Positions 1 to 9,425 are shown, counted from the stretch's first letter. The stretch is 64,000 nucleotides of DNA from Arthrobacter castelli DSM 16402 (GCF_000430705.1 NZ_KE387201.1:43739-107738); one strand, 5' to 3'. Program-made: numbers and translations. Notes: generated from the sequence alone by a model not told the origin.

Positions 1-24
1 GCGGCTCGGGCCCCTGCTGTGCCA

Positions 25-582
25 TTAGACCTCGAGCAGTTCGGATTCTTTGCGCTTGAGCAGGTCGTCCACGTTGTCGGTATGCGAACGGGTCAGCGAT
101 TCCAATTCCTTCTCGGCCCGATTCCCCTCGTCCTCGCCGGCGTCGCCGTCCTTGACGATTTTGTCGAGGGTTTCCTTGGCCTTGCGCCGCACGCTGCGGA
201 TGGAGACCTTGGCGTCCTCGGCCTTCGAGCGGACCACCTTGACGTATTCCCTGCGCCGTTCCTCGGTCAGTTCGGGCATCACCACCCTGATGATGTTTCC
301 GTCGTTTGAGGGGTTCGCCCCCAGATTCGAGTCCCGCAGGGCCTTCTCAATGGCGCCCAGCGAGCTCTTGTCGTACGGGCTGACCAGCAGGGTGCGGGCC
401 TCGGGATTCTGGAACGAGGCCAACTGCTGCAACGGAGTCGGGGCGCCGTAGTAATCAACGACAACTTTGGCGAAGAGAGCCGGATTCGCCCGGCCGGTCC
501 GCACCGATCCGAAGTCATCCTTGGCGACCTCTACGGCCTTATCCATTTTTTCGGCGGCCTCAAGCAAGGTCTCTTCGATCAT
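25..582 (-). CDS. frr: Ribosome recycling factor
   Basis: This cytoplasmic factor splits post-termination ribosomes together with EF-G. The 185-residue product has the normal family length and shows the conserved N-terminal [20 protein letters not shown] segment and the charged three-helix-bundle C-terminus. I start it at 582, not at the longer in-frame start at 636, because a GAGGAG ribosome binding site sits about 6 bases before the ATG at 582. It is the last gene of the rpsB-tsf-pyrH-frr series on the minus strand, 88 bases after pyrH. This order is standard in actinobacteria. Identification is secure. Confidence 0.97.
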   Translation of the reverse strand: MIEETLLEAAEKMDKAVEVAKDDFGSVRTGRANPALFAKVVVDYYGAPTPLQQLASFQNPEARTLLVSPYDKSSLGAIEKALRDSNLGANPSNDGNIIRVVMPELTEERRREYVKVVRSKAEDAKVSIRSVRRKAKETLDKIVKDGDAGEDEGNRAEKELESLTRSHTDNVDDLLKRKESELLEV

Positions 583-670
583 CGCTTCTCCTCGGTAGTT
601 CTTACGCCACGTGGGCGCCACTGGGTCTTCGACCATCCTATGTCACACAGCCGACGCTGTTCCGAAGACG

Positions 671-1408
671 CTACGCAGTCACCATGGTGCCGATAGCGTC
701 CCCCCGAATGGCACGGGTGACGTTGCCGTCACCCTGCATCCCGAAGACCAGCATGGGCAGTTTATTATCCCGGCAGAGGCTGAATGCCGTCTGGTCCAGT
801 ACCCGGATATTGCGGAGCATCGCGTCGTCGTAGGTCAGCGTTTCAAGCTTCTCGGCCGACGGGTCCTGGTGGGGATCGGCCGTATACACGCCGTCGACCC
901 CGTTCTTGGCCATCAGCACCAGGTCGGCGTGGATCTCCAGTGCCCGTTGGGCCGCGACGGTGTCGGTGGAAAAATAGGGCAGCCCGGCACCGGCGCCGAA
1001 GATCACCACGCGGCTCTTCTCCATGTGCCGGATGGCGCGCCGGGGAATGTAGGCCTCGGCCACCTGCCCCATGGTGATGGCACTCTGCACCCGGGTGTCG
1101 ACTCCGGCCTGCTCCAGGAAGTCCTGCAGGGCCAGGCAGTTCATCATTGTGCCCAGCATGCCCATGTAATCGGCCCGGGAGCGGTCCATCCCATGGTTGG
1201 ACAGTTCGGTGCCGCGGAAAAAGTTGCCACCGCCGACGACGACGGCCACCTCCACGGTGTCCACTGCGGCGGCGATTTGTCCGGCGATGCCGCGGACCGT
1301 GGCCGGGTCCACGCCCAGCCCGCCTCCGCCGAACACCTCGCCGGACAGCTTGAGCAATACCCTGCGGCGGGTGGGCTTACCCGGTGCGTTACGATTCAGG
1401 TTCTCCAT
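671..1408 (-). CDS. pyrH: UMP kinase
   Basis: The enzyme phosphorylates UMP to UDP in pyrimidine nucleotide synthesis. The 245-residue product belongs to the amino-acid-kinase fold. The phosphate-binding KLSGEVFGG segment is near residue 20, [10 protein letters not shown] is near residue 57, and the late [15 protein letters not shown] substrate loop is present. A GGGAGG ribosome binding site precedes the ATG. It follows tsf after a hairpin-containing gap and precedes frr, the usual placement. No oddity was seen. Confidence 0.97.
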   Translation of the reverse strand: MENLNRNAPGKPTRRRVLLKLSGEVFGGGGLGVDPATVRGIAGQIAAAVDTVEVAVVVGGGNFFRGTELSNHGMDRSRADYMGMLGTMMNCLALQDFLEQAGVDTRVQSAITMGQVAEAYIPRRAIRHMEKSRVVIFGAGAGLPYFSTDTVAAQRALEIHADLVLMAKNGVDGVYTADPHQDPSAEKLETLTYDDAMLRNIRVLDQTAFSLCRDNKLPMLVFGMQGDGNVTRAIRGDAIGTMVTA

Positions 1409-1453
1409 GGGGCCTCCCGGTTGATTTGAGGGACGAGTTCACTGACGGCATGG

Positions 1454-1486
1454 AAAGGGGGCGGCCACCTGATGGCAACCACCCCC
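1454..1486 (-). terminator. Stem-loop between tsf and pyrH
   Basis: On the minus strand an 8-bp stem (arms 1479-1486 and 1457-1464, one G-U pair) encloses a 14-base loop and is followed by TTTCC. It lies between the tsf stop and the pyrH start, so it probably acts as a partial terminator or mRNA stabiliser, not a full stop. The U tract is short. Confidence 0.5.
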
Positions 1487-1520
1487 TCTCGTCATGAGCG
1501 ATCCTGTAATCGCTGCTTGG

Positions 1521-2357
1521 CTAGGAGCCTACGCGGAAACGGGCCAGCCCGGTCGCTGACACACCCGCTTCGGACAGCACCTGGGCCACGCTCATTTTCG
1601 GATCCTTGGCGAAGGCCTGGTCCAGCAGCACGCCTTCCTTGAAGAAGCCGGTCAGCCGGCCTTCCACGATCTTGGGCAGTGCCTGCTCCGGCTTGCCCTC
1701 GGCACGCGCGGTCTCGTCCGCGATCCGCCGCTCGTTTTCCACCAGCTCCTCCGGGACCTCGTCACGGGTGATGTAGGTGGGGTTGTACGCTGCGGCGTGC
1801 ACCGCGACGTCGTGCGCTGCCTCGGAGGCCTCGGCTCCTTCGCCGTCCACGGCGAACAGCACACCGACCTGTGCAGGCAGGTCCTTGGCCGTCTTGTGCA
1901 GGTAGGCGTCAACTGTCTTGCCCTCGACACGGGCGATCCGGCGCACGGCGACCTTCTCGCCCAGCAACGCGCCGGTCTCGATGACGTGCTCGGAGAGCGG
2001 CTTGCCGTCCACTTCGTGGGCCAGCAGCGCGTCGACGTCGCTGATGCCGGAATCGATCGCGGCCGCGAGCACCTTGTCACCGAATTCGACGAACGGAGCA
2101 GCCTTGGCCACGAAATCCGTTTCGCTGTTGATTTCGACCATCACGCCGACGCCGCCGTCCACCTTGGCGGCCACCAGGCCCTCGGCCGTGGAACGTCCTT
2201 CGCGCTTGGTGGCGCCCTTCAGCCCCTTGATCCGGATGGCTTCCATGGCCTTCTCGGCATCGCCGTCGGTCTCGTCGAGAGCCTTCTTGACATCCATCAT
2301 GCCGGCGCCCGTGCGTTCCCGCAGAGCCTTGATATCAGCGGCGGTGTAGTTCGCCAT
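1521..2357 (-). CDS. tsf: Translation elongation factor Ts
   Basis: EF-Ts is the nucleotide exchange factor of EF-Tu. The 278-residue product starts MANYTAADIKALRERTGAGM, an N-terminal UBA-like domain typical of the family, followed by the VEINSETDFVAK core motif near residue 80. The start at 2357 is chosen over an upstream in-frame ATG at 2408 because an AAGGAG site lies just before it and homologues begin with MANY/MAAI. It sits about 100 bases after rpsB with a strong hairpin between them. Confidence 0.97.
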   Translation of the reverse strand: MANYTAADIKALRERTGAGMMDVKKALDETDGDAEKAMEAIRIKGLKGATKREGRSTAEGLVAAKVDGGVGVMVEINSETDFVAKAAPFVEFGDKVLAAAIDSGISDVDALLAHEVDGKPLSEHVIETGALLGEKVAVRRIARVEGKTVDAYLHKTAKDLPAQVGVLFAVDGEGAEASEAAHDVAVHAAAYNPTYITRDEVPEELVENERRIADETARAEGKPEQALPKIVEGRLTGFFKEGVLLDQAFAKDPKMSVAQVLSEAGVSATGLARFRVGS

Positions 2358-2384
2358 ATGAAACTCCTTAGTTGTATATGTCAG

Positions 2385-2422
2385 CGGCGTGCGGGGGCCA
2401 TGTTCCAAGCCCCCGCACGCCG
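2385..2422 (-). terminator. Perfect 14-bp hairpin in the rpsB-tsf gap
   Basis: Arms 2385-2398 and 2409-2422 are exact inverted repeats (CGGCGTGCGGGGGC and its complement) around a 10-base loop. No U run follows on the minus strand, so this looks like an attenuator or RNA-processing hairpin between rpsB and tsf. In other bacteria a partial terminator at this position sets the S2 to EF-Ts ratio, and the same role is inferred here. Confidence 0.6.
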
Positions 2423-2458
2423 GCCACCGGCATCCGTGAGCCGGGCCGGTGATGAGTC

Positions 2459-3427
2459 TTACTTGTCGGCGTCGGGACCTTGCACAGCGTCGGCGACAGT
2501 CTCGTTGTCTGCGGGGGCAGTGCCGGAGGCCTCCACGGGGGTGGCCTCCTCCGGGGCGGCGCCTTCGGCCTCGTCCTGGGCCGCACCTTCGACCATTTCA
2601 GCGGTCTGGTGATCCGGCGCAGCGGGAGTCCCCTCGACGGCATCCTGCGCCGGCGTCTCGGACTTATTCTCGAGCAGCTCCCGCTCCCATTCGGCCATCG
2701 GCTCTTCGGCGGACTCTTCGCCTCCGCCGGCACGCTGGTTCCGCGCCAGCAGCCCCTCGGCCACGGCGTCGGCCACGACGCGGGTCAGCAGATTTACGGA
2801 CCGGATAGCGTCGTCGTTGCCCGGAATCGGGAAGTCGACTTCGTCCGGGTCGCAGTTGGTATCGAGAATCGCGACGATCGGGATGTTGAGCTTCTTGGCT
2901 TCGTCGACGGCGAGGTGTTCCTTCTTGGTGTCCACAACCCACAGCACCGAAGGAGCCTTGGTCAGATTGCGGATGCCGCCGAGGTTGCCCTGCAGCTTGG
3001 TCAGCTCGCGCTGCATCAGCAGCAGTTCCTTCTTGGTGTGTCCGGAACCGGCGACGTCGTCGTAGTCGATCTCTTCCAGTTCCTTCATCCGCTGGATCCG
3101 GCGGGACACGGTCTGGAAGTTGGTGAGCATGCCGCCCAGCCAGCGGTGGTTGACGTACGGCTGCCCCACGCGGGTGGCCTGCTCGGCGATGGCTTCCTGC
3201 CCCTGCTTCTTCGTTCCGACAAAGAGCACGGTGCCGCCGTGGGCGACCGTGGCCTTGACGAACTCGAAGGCGCGGTCGATGTAGGACAGCGACTGCTGCA
3301 GGTCGATGATGTAAATGCCGTTGCGCTCGGTGAAGATGAAGCGCTTCATCTTCGGGTTCCAACGGCGGGTCTGGTGACCAAAATGCACGCCGCTGTCGAG
3401 CAGCTGACGCATGGTAACGACTGGCAT
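2459..3427 (-). CDS. rpsB: Ribosomal protein S2
   Basis: S2 is a small-subunit ribosomal protein. The 322-residue product has the family start ([20 protein letters not shown]), a central [19 protein letters not shown] and the conserved DTNCDPD segment. It is longer than E. coli S2 (about 241 aa) because of an acidic, Ala/Pro/Glu-rich tail of about 70 residues, common in actinobacteria. A GGAAGGAG binding site precedes the ATG. It heads the rpsB-tsf cluster. Confidence 0.97.
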   Translation of the reverse strand: MPVVTMRQLLDSGVHFGHQTRRWNPKMKRFIFTERNGIYIIDLQQSLSYIDRAFEFVKATVAHGGTVLFVGTKKQGQEAIAEQATRVGQPYVNHRWLGGMLTNFQTVSRRIQRMKELEEIDYDDVAGSGHTKKELLLMQRELTKLQGNLGGIRNLTKAPSVLWVVDTKKEHLAVDEAKKLNIPIVAILDTNCDPDEVDFPIPGNDDAIRSVNLLTRVVADAVAEGLLARNQRAGGGEESAEEPMAEWERELLENKSETPAQDAVEGTPAAPDHQTAEMVEGAAQDEAEGAAPEEATPVEASGTAPADNETVADAVQGPDADK

Positions 3428-3851
3428 GTCGTCACTCCTTCCGGCAGAAATTCCATGGCACCGGCCTGCGACCAGTTATGGTTCTACCAATTGACGGTTC
3501 TTAGCTTGTACACCCGGCGGGTGTTGCTCCTGGTGCCCGTCAGCCCGGCCGTGTCGACCGGACGTGTTCCCCACCGGACAGTGTCCGGACCGAAGGGGCG
3601 CACTCCACTACCATTAGAGGTGTGGAATTAGGGCACGCGTAGTCAGCGGCCATCAGGCCCGCCGGCGAATACCGGCGCACGGAAGACAGCACACTGCTGC
3701 ACCCAGTGTACTACAGCGCCGCCAATCCCCCATCTCCTCCCTGCTGCTTCGCCCGCGTGATGTCCTCCACAGGAGCCGGACCCCAGTGAAGGCTTCCACA
3801 ACCGCCCCCGACACCCTTGAGCCGATGAGGCGGTGGTGGTGACGTTGAGGC
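3428..3851. promoter_or_regulatory. Divergent intergenic region rpsB / M23 peptidase
   Basis: These 424 bases separate divergent rpsB and the M23 peptidase gene and must hold both promoters. A short palindrome, ACACCCGGCGGGTGT, sits at about 3510-3524. No open reading frame with a binding site is convincing here. Exact promoters cannot be assigned by eye. Confidence 0.4.
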
Positions 3852-4484
3852 ATGCCTACCCAGCCCAGAGGACGAATCCTGTCGCGCACCCCGGCCAGTA
3901 CCCGCGCCCCGGCGGGCACGCGGATGCCGGCCGGTTCGCGGATGCCGGCCATCTCCGCGATGCCGGGGTGGGTGCGTCAGTGCCTGAGTGTGCTGGCCGC
4001 AGCCCTGGCGGTGACCGCCATTTCAATTCACCTTGGGCCGCTTCCGGCTGCAGGTACGGGCACCTCTGAACGATGGCAATGGCCGGTGGGGAACAACCCC
4101 GAGGTGCTGCGGGAGTTCGATAAACCACCTGAACCATGGCTCAGCGGACACCGGGGTGTGGATCTGGCCGCCACAGGCGCCGGGCCCATCCGCGCCCCGG
4201 CAGACGGGCAGGTGTCTTACGCCGGCTGGGTAGTGGACAGACCAGTGCTGACGATTGAGCACCGCTCCGGTCTGCGGAGCAGTTTCGAATCAGTGGAGAC
4301 CGACCTGTCCGAAGGCGATACCGTCTCGGCAGGCGAGGTGATCGGCCACATCAGCAAACCATGGCATTGCGGCAGCCGCGCGTGCCTGCACTGGGGAGTG
4401 CGCCGGGGAGAGGAATACGTCAATCCGCTGCAGTTCGTCACCGACCTGCGTCCCTCGGTGCTGCTCCCCCTGCCGCCGCACTGA
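3852..4484 (+). CDS. Secreted M23-family metallopeptidase
   Basis: This is a LytM-type cell-wall endopeptidase domain. After a basic N-terminus and one hydrophobic segment (about residues 43-66), which acts as signal peptide or anchor, comes a lysostaphin-like domain. It has the zinc motif HRGVD (His100, Asp104) and the late LHWGV motif (His180). The first 36 residues are a repetitive Arg/Met/Pro/Ala stretch, so the true start may be the ATG at 3960. Such a gene next to rpsB is common in Micrococcales. The substrate, presumably peptidoglycan crossbridges, is inferred from the family. Confidence 0.85.
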   Translation: MPTQPRGRILSRTPASTRAPAGTRMPAGSRMPAISAMPGWVRQCLSVLAAALAVTAISIHLGPLPAAGTGTSERWQWPVGNNPEVLREFDKPPEPWLSGHRGVDLAATGAGPIRAPADGQVSYAGWVVDRPVLTIEHRSGLRSSFESVETDLSEGDTVSAGEVIGHISKPWHCGSRACLHWGVRRGEEYVNPLQFVTDLRPSVLLPLPPH

Positions 4485-4501
4485 CGGCCGGCCACGGTGA
4501 C

Positions 4502-5689
4502 TTAGTGGAACGCAGCGACTCCGGTGACCGCACGTCCGGTGACCAAGGTATTGATTTCTGCCGTCCCCTCATAGGAGTAGACAGCTTCGGCGTCGGCGAA
4601 GATCCGGGCCATCCCGTAGTCCGTGACAATTCCGTTGCCGCCCAGGATGCTGCGGCCCTTGGCTACGCTTTCACGCATCCGCTCCGTGGTGAAGGCCTTG
4701 GCCAATGCCGAATGCTCGTCCCTGGCCTCTCCGGCGTCCTCGAGCTGGGCCAGGCGCACCATCATGGACATGGAGCTCATGGCGTTACCCAGGATGGTCA
4801 CCAGCTGCTCCTGCACCAACTGGAACGCGGCAATCGGCTTGCCGAACTGATGCCGCTGAACCGCATAGCGCCTGGCCACGTCGAAGGCGGCCAGCTGCTG
4901 GCCTACAGCCTGCCAGGCCACTCCGGAACGGGTGGTCTTCAACACCTTGTTTGTATCGGCGAAGCTATTGGCCCCGGCCAGTCGGAAGTCATCGGAAATA
5001 CGGACATTCTTCAACGTGATGTCTGCATTTTCGACACTGCGCAGGGAAATCTTGTTTTCGATCTTGCTCGCGGAGTAGCCCTCTGTTGCGGTCTCGACCA
5101 GGAAGCCCTTGACCTGGTTGTCGGCCACGTCTTTGGCCCAGATAAGAACATAGTCCGAAAAGGTGGCGTTACCAATCCACCGTTTGGCGCCGTTGATAAC
5201 CCAGTGGTCGCCGTCGCGTTCGGCGATCGTTCGCGTTCCACCGGCGACGTCGGACCCGCCCAACGGTTCGGTCAGGCCGAAGGCCCCGATCTTCTTGAGC
5301 GAGTAGATGTCGGGCAGCCATCGCGCCTTCTGCTCCTCGGAGGCCAGTACTTCGATGCTGCCCGTGAAAAGCCCGTCGTGCACGCCCAGGAACGTGGCGA
5401 ACGAGGTATCAGCCCGCGTCAATTCGGCGTGCATCATGCCGGCAAAAAGATGCGAGTGCCCTTGCCGCCGCACCGGGCTGATGATGTCGAGTCCGGCCAG
5501 CTTTTCAATGATCTGCCGGGGAAATTCTCCGCGGTTCCAGTACTCGCCGGCAATCGGGGTTACTTCTTTGCTGAGCCAGTCCCGGATCTCCTGCAACCGC
5601 TCGCGCTCCGCGGCCGTCAGCAGCTGTTCAAAGGCGAAGAAGTCCCCGTCGGGGTACGGAAGGTTGTTGATATCGGGAAGTGAGGCCAT
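4502..5689 (-). CDS. Acyl-CoA dehydrogenase, glutaryl-CoA-dehydrogenase-like
   Basis: This FAD enzyme introduces a 2,3-double bond into acyl-CoA. The 395-residue product has the FAD-binding LTEPLGGSDVAGGTRT segment, the middle beta domain and the C-terminal YEGTAEIN region, whose Glu is the catalytic base position. The last 40 residues (GGNGIVTDYGMARIF) resemble glutaryl-CoA dehydrogenases, but substrate cannot be fixed from sequence. The start at 5689 is preferred over 5785 because the longer version would run through the operator palindrome. It is convergent with the M23 gene. Confidence 0.85.
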   Translation of the reverse strand: MASLPDINNLPYPDGDFFAFEQLLTAAERERLQEIRDWLSKEVTPIAGEYWNRGEFPRQIIEKLAGLDIISPVRRQGHSHLFAGMMHAELTRADTSFATFLGVHDGLFTGSIEVLASEEQKARWLPDIYSLKKIGAFGLTEPLGGSDVAGGTRTIAERDGDHWVINGAKRWIGNATFSDYVLIWAKDVADNQVKGFLVETATEGYSASKIENKISLRSVENADITLKNVRISDDFRLAGANSFADTNKVLKTTRSGVAWQAVGQQLAAFDVARRYAVQRHQFGKPIAAFQLVQEQLVTILGNAMSSMSMMVRLAQLEDAGEARDEHSALAKAFTTERMRESVAKGRSILGGNGIVTDYGMARIFADAEAVYSYEGTAEINTLVTGRAVTGVAAFH

Positions 5690-5746
5690 GGAAGTGTCCT
5701 TTGCTGAAGCTCCCGTTACACCTGGGGACCGAGGCGCCGGGACCAC

Positions 5747-5768
5747 TAAGTTACCGATCAGTAACTTA
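5747..5768. promoter_or_regulatory. Operator palindrome upstream of acyl-CoA dehydrogenase
   Basis: TAAGTTAC and GTAACTTA are perfect 8-base inverted repeats around CGATCA, about 60 bases before the dehydrogenase start. The GTTAC-N6-GTAAC shape with a GATC centre is typical of TetR-family repressors of fatty-acid and acyl-CoA genes. The matching regulator is not adjacent; the window's TetR at 11 kb has no equivalent site at its own promoter. Confidence 0.65.
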
Positions 5769-5788
5769 CCAAACAACGCAGCCATAGC

Positions 5789-5821
5789 AAAAAGCCCCGG
5801 CGCACCGTGGCGCGCCGGGGC
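5789..5821 (-). terminator. Rho-independent terminator of the tRNA
   Basis: A 10-bp perfect GC stem (GCCCCGGCGC at 5794-5803 with its complement at 5812-5821) and an 8-base loop are followed on the minus strand by five U residues. It lies 5 bases after the tRNA 3' end and before the acyl-CoA dehydrogenase promoter. Confidence 0.85.
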
Positions 5822-5825
5822 GTTG

Positions 5826-5899
5826 TAGGGCAGGTGGGGCTTGAACCCACGACGTACGGATTATGAGTCCGGTGTTCTAACCAGCTGAACTACTGCCCC
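5826..5899 (-). tRNA. tRNA with CAU anticodon (elongator Met or Ile2)
   Basis: The minus strand folds into a 74-base tRNA. It has a GGGGCAG acceptor stem paired with CTGCCCT, a D-arm containing CAGCTGGTTAG, an anticodon stem CCGGA/TCCGT around CTCATAA (anticodon CAT), and a GTGGGTTCAAGCCCCAC T-arm. CCA is not encoded. A CAU anticodon with the CTCATAA loop is shared by elongator tRNA-Met and lysidine-modified tRNA-Ile2, and I cannot separate them by eye. A strong terminator follows. Confidence 0.9.
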
Positions 5900-5982
5900 G
5901 TGTCGGCCAATATGGCCAGTGGCCCGCCATCATTAATTTGCCGACCATGACATCCTAATGTGTCGGGACACGCTGCGGCACA

Positions 5983-7191
5983 TCAGACCGGCTGCTGCTC
6001 GGTCCCTTCCGCCGCCCGATCGCCGCGGTACAACAATTCGAACGTCGACAACGTCCCCTCCATGCTGTGTTTATTCACCATTTCGCGGCTGGCCTTGCCC
6101 ATCGTCTGGCGCTGGTCACCGGACAATGTCAGGATAGTCGTCAATTTTTCGGCCAGTGCATCGGAGTCGCCGGGCTCGAAGAGATAACCGTTGATCCCGT
6201 CATCAACCAGATGCGGCAGCGCCATCGCGTCAGCCAATACAACGGGTTTGGAAGCCGACATGGCTTCCAACGTCACCAGCGACTGCAGTTCCGCCGTTCC
6301 CGGCATGCAGAAGATGGTGCTGCGGATATAGGCCAGGCGCAGCTCTTCATCGCTGATGGCGCCATGGAAGGTCACCCGGTCGGTCATACCCAATTGTGCT
6401 GCCCGCTCTTCAAGCGCTTCGCGCACCTCGCCACTGCCGACCACTTCGACCTGCAGGTTGATCTCAGGCGGAGTTTTGGCCGCTGCCTCAATCAGTATGT
6501 CGACATGTTTCTCCTCGGCCAGCCGGCCGACGAACAACACCATCGGGTTTTCAGGCATCTGAACATCTTCGCCCGGGCGCAGTTCGTAGGCAGCGGCATC
6601 GATGCCGTTGGAAACGGGCAGCACTTCGGCCAAAAATGCGTGGTTGCGCATCGCCTTGGCGGCCAGTGGGGTTGGCGTCGTGACGGCGGCCGCACTCCGG
6701 AAGACCCTGCCCATGTCACGCCACGAATTCTTCGCGACAATCCGCTTGAACCATTTTGGAAACGGCAGGAACGGGTCGAGGTTTTCGGGCATGAAGTGGT
6801 TAGTGGCCACGGCGCGGATACCCCGCCGGTCCGCCTCTTCGATGACGGCCTTGCCCACCATGTAGTGGCATTGGACGTGAACCACATCCGGGCGGACCTC
6901 GTCGAATATCCGGCCAATGTCCTTCTTGATCTCCCAGGGAAGGCAGATCCTCCAGTACTCGTGGGTCGGGACGGAATGTGAGCGCAGCCGATGGACCATC
7001 GTGCCGTCCTCCGGCCCCGAAGCACTGGGGCCCGCCGAGTCGCGGAACGTCACCACGTGGACGTCGTGCCCACGATTGAGCATCCCCTGCGACAGCCGGT
7101 AACCGAATTGGGCGGCCCCATTGATGTGTGGCGCGAAGGTGTCCGCGGCGATCATGATGGTCATCGGCTTGGCGCCGGTCGGATCCGTCAC
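5983..7191 (-). CDS. GT4-family glycosyltransferase
   Basis: The 402-residue product is a retaining GT-B enzyme. The N-terminal domain shows the glycine-rich acceptor loop (FAPHINGAAQFGYRLSQGM). The C-terminal domain shows VLFVGRLAEEKHVDILIEA and the nucleotide-sugar motif with EAMSASKPVVLADAMALP. It resembles the mannosyl/glucosyl transferases that build actinobacterial glycolipids, but donor and acceptor are unknown. The start is GTG at 7191, with AGGAG upstream. The DMT transporter gene lies 27 bases upstream on the same strand, so the two are probably cotranscribed. Confidence 0.85.
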   Translation of the reverse strand: MTDPTGAKPMTIMIAADTFAPHINGAAQFGYRLSQGMLNRGHDVHVVTFRDSAGPSASGPEDGTMVHRLRSHSVPTHEYWRICLPWEIKKDIGRIFDEVRPDVVHVQCHYMVGKAVIEEADRRGIRAVATNHFMPENLDPFLPFPKWFKRIVAKNSWRDMGRVFRSAAAVTTPTPLAAKAMRNHAFLAEVLPVSNGIDAAAYELRPGEDVQMPENPMVLFVGRLAEEKHVDILIEAAAKTPPEINLQVEVVGSGEVREALEERAAQLGMTDRVTFHGAISDEELRLAYIRSTIFCMPGTAELQSLVTLEAMSASKPVVLADAMALPHLVDDGINGYLFEPGDSDALAEKLTTILTLSGDQRQTMGKASREMVNKHSMEGTLSTFELLYRGDRAAEGTEQQPV

Positions 7192-7218
7192 TGGTGTGCC
7201 ACTCCTGGGTGCTTGAGG

Positions 7219-8142
7219 TCAGCGTTCGGGATTCTTGATAACTGCGACCCTCTTCCGCTGCCGCGATCCGCTGGTGCTTTTCACAACATCGGGGTGGTGC
7301 CTTGCGAGGGCGGTGACTCCCACAATAGCAAGCACGGCGGCCGCACCCATGGCAATTATCATCACCGCGGGCACGTCGTCGCGTGCTTCGCCCAGAATTG
7401 CGATTCCGATAGTTATGCCAACGATCGGATCAATCACCGTCAGTCCGGCAATGACCAGGTCTGGAGGTCCGCTGGAATAAGCGTTCTGCACAAACCAGGC
7501 ACCCAGACCGCCCGCCGCTGCAATCCCCAAAACCGTGTACCACTGCACGTTGCCAAGGGCCAACCCGTCCCCAGCCAGCAATTGGCTGGCTATAACCCGG
7601 GTGAGCACGGCCACGAATCCGAAGAGGATCCCTGCGCCGAGGATATAGGCGAACGCACGCATGCGGTGGCCGAATGCCACCGCGAGGAATCCGAACACAG
7701 CGACCACGACCGCAAGCAGCAATACCGTGGTCAGTTCGTCGCTGGCACTGACGGTGTGGGACTCACGGGTGACCTGTACGGCCATCACGACAAACAGCGC
7801 GCTGCCCGCAACACACAGGGCAATGGCCACTACCGTCATCCGGTTCAGCCGGATGCCCTGATCGCGTGAATTAACGATCGTCGTGATCACCAGCGCGATC
7901 GCTCCGATGGGCTGGACGACCATCAGCGGCGCCATGGCCAGCGCCGTGACATTCATCGCCATTCCGGAGCCGAGCAACAGCAGCCCGAACATCCACCGCC
8001 TATTACCCAGCAACCGCATGAAGCCGGAGGAATTCAGCGACAAGCCGCCGGTGTCGGCGCGCACGGCGCTGCCCTGCCGTTGCGCACCATAGGCAAGGCA
8101 CACCGCTGACAGTAGTGCCAGCAGTATTGCCAGCCACTCCAT
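7219..8142 (-). CDS. DMT-superfamily membrane transporter
   Basis: The 307-residue product has about nine to ten hydrophobic segments, in the two-repeat EamA/NIPA-like pattern. The first repeat contains MAPLMVVQPIGAIALVITT and the second GPPDLVIAGLTVIDPIVGITIG. It is likely a small-molecule exporter or divalent-cation permease, with substrate unknown. The C-terminal 35 residues are basic and cytoplasmic. It precedes the GT4 gene in a probable two-gene operon. Confidence 0.75.
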   Translation of the reverse strand: MEWLAILLALLSAVCLAYGAQRQGSAVRADTGGLSLNSSGFMRLLGNRRWMFGLLLLGSGMAMNVTALAMAPLMVVQPIGAIALVITTIVNSRDQGIRLNRMTVVAIALCVAGSALFVVMAVQVTRESHTVSASDELTTVLLLAVVVAVFGFLAVAFGHRMRAFAYILGAGILFGFVAVLTRVIASQLLAGDGLALGNVQWYTVLGIAAAGGLGAWFVQNAYSSGPPDLVIAGLTVIDPIVGITIGIAILGEARDDVPAVMIIAMGAAAVLAIVGVTALARHHPDVVKSTSGSRQRKRVAVIKNPER

Positions 8143-8291
8143 CAGCGGTTGCCTTTCAGCGCCCGAGCAAGGGGGCTCATATTGAGATGGCGGTCTGCAG
8201 TGGGGGTTCCGTTGCGCCGGCGCGCAATATCCTCACTCGCCACCCCTTTCGTCGCCCGGGCACGGTCGTAGTCTGCTGTGCAGGGCAGCGG

Positions 8292-9074
8292 TCAGCGGCG
8301 AATGAGCTTGCGCGCGAAGACTGCCAGAGCCACACCGGAGACGGCGAGCACCGCCAACGGCTGCCAGCGGCTCTTGAGCGCGTTCACTGTGTCCTGCGGG
8401 GAGCGGTTCGCGTAGCTGCTTGCCTTGATCTTCGCTTCGTCGCTGGCCTCCCGCATCCGGGCTTTGAGGTCCAGCTTCTCCTCGAGCGAATCCCGTATTG
8501 CCGCCAGCCGGTCCCGGCGCAGCTGCGAGCGGTGCTTCAGTTCGCCAATACTCGGCGGCGGCGGCTGCTTAGCCTTGGCCTTGGCCTCCGCCTCCTTCTT
8601 AGCCGCCTTCTCCTGCTTCGCACGCGCCTTCTTTTCCTCAATCGACTTCGGGTCGAACGAGGAACCTTCTTTGAGCACGCCGATGTCGTATTGGACACCG
8701 CGGATAGCGCTTTCGGGTGCGGGCGGCATGACCTTCTTGAACCGGCTGAGCCCAATCAGCGCCGCGATGGCCGCAATGACCAGGAACGCTGCGGCAACGA
8801 TCAGTGCCGCCAGCCACGCGGGCATCACGGTGGCCAGTCCGAGAATCGCGGCAGCAATGAGGGCAATGACCAGGAATGCGCCAAATATCAGTGCGACCAC
8901 AAAAAACGCCGAGGCGAACGCAGCCTGCTTTCCCTTACGTTTGAGCTCGTCCATGGCGATGGCAAGCTCGTCTTTAAACTGTTGGGGTGTCAGCCGTCCG
9001 GCGAGCTTAGCCAGGGCTGTCACCGATGAATTCCGGTTCACACCGCTGCTGTGAGAGCCATTGGATTCAACCAT
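8292..9074 (-). CDS. Holin-X / DUF3618-like membrane protein
   Basis: The 260-residue product has an N-terminal helical region, two hydrophobic segments (about residues 50-75 and 80-108), then a Lys/Ala/Glu-rich coiled segment (KAKAKQ). The C-terminal part contains an RDRLAAIRDSLEEKLD stretch and a last membrane segment (about 238-255). This matches actinobacterial holin-superfamily III proteins fused to a DUF3618-type tail. Despite the name they are chromosomal envelope proteins of unknown function. The ATG at 9074 is preferred because GGAGG lies between it and an upstream ATG at 9089. Confidence 0.65.
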   Translation of the reverse strand: MVESNGSHSSGVNRNSSVTALAKLAGRLTPQQFKDELAIAMDELKRKGKQAAFASAFFVVALIFGAFLVIALIAAAILGLATVMPAWLAALIVAAAFLVIAAIAALIGLSRFKKVMPPAPESAIRGVQYDIGVLKEGSSFDPKSIEEKKARAKQEKAAKKEAEAKAKAKQPPPPSIGELKHRSQLRRDRLAAIRDSLEEKLDLKARMREASDEAKIKASSYANRSPQDTVNALKSRWQPLAVLAVSGVALAVFARKLIRR

Positions 9075-9425
9075 GAACTCCGCCTCCATCCATTCTCGCT
9101 GCTCCTACGGTCCATCGCTGAGCCGGCACCTGCCAGGCAGCTGGTTGACAGGGCGCTTACCGTCCAAAATTACCATTTAGTAGCCAGAACTGAACCCGGC
9201 GCCTCTACGCGCTAATTTCTCATTGTTTATTGGCCGTCCACAAATTCCTATTTTCCCGGCTCGGGCCCCACCCCAATTGTTGACATATCAGGACAAACGC
9301 ACCGAAGAATGAGAGTCGCGTGAACGTCATAACCACCCTGTCATTTGAAACGCGCATTGATGGGGCAGGTCAAAGGGAAAACAAAGGTAGAGTGATACCG
9401 ACGCGACGGCTTTGCGAGGGAATTC
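9075..9425. promoter_or_regulatory. Divergent intergenic region with a candidate promoter
   Basis: These 351 bases separate the holin-like gene from the drug exporter. They are AT-richer than the surroundings. A TTGACA at 9280-9285 could be a -35 element, but a clear -10 is not visible. No gene is supported. Confidence 0.35.

Noticed and set aside
2480..3631. A 383-codon plus-strand frame opposite rpsB
   Set aside because: It is the antisense shadow of the highly biased rpsB codons and has no binding site or motif.
8292..9074. Phage holin, implying a prophage
   Set aside because: No other phage genes are near, and this protein type is a common chromosomal envelope protein in actinobacteria.
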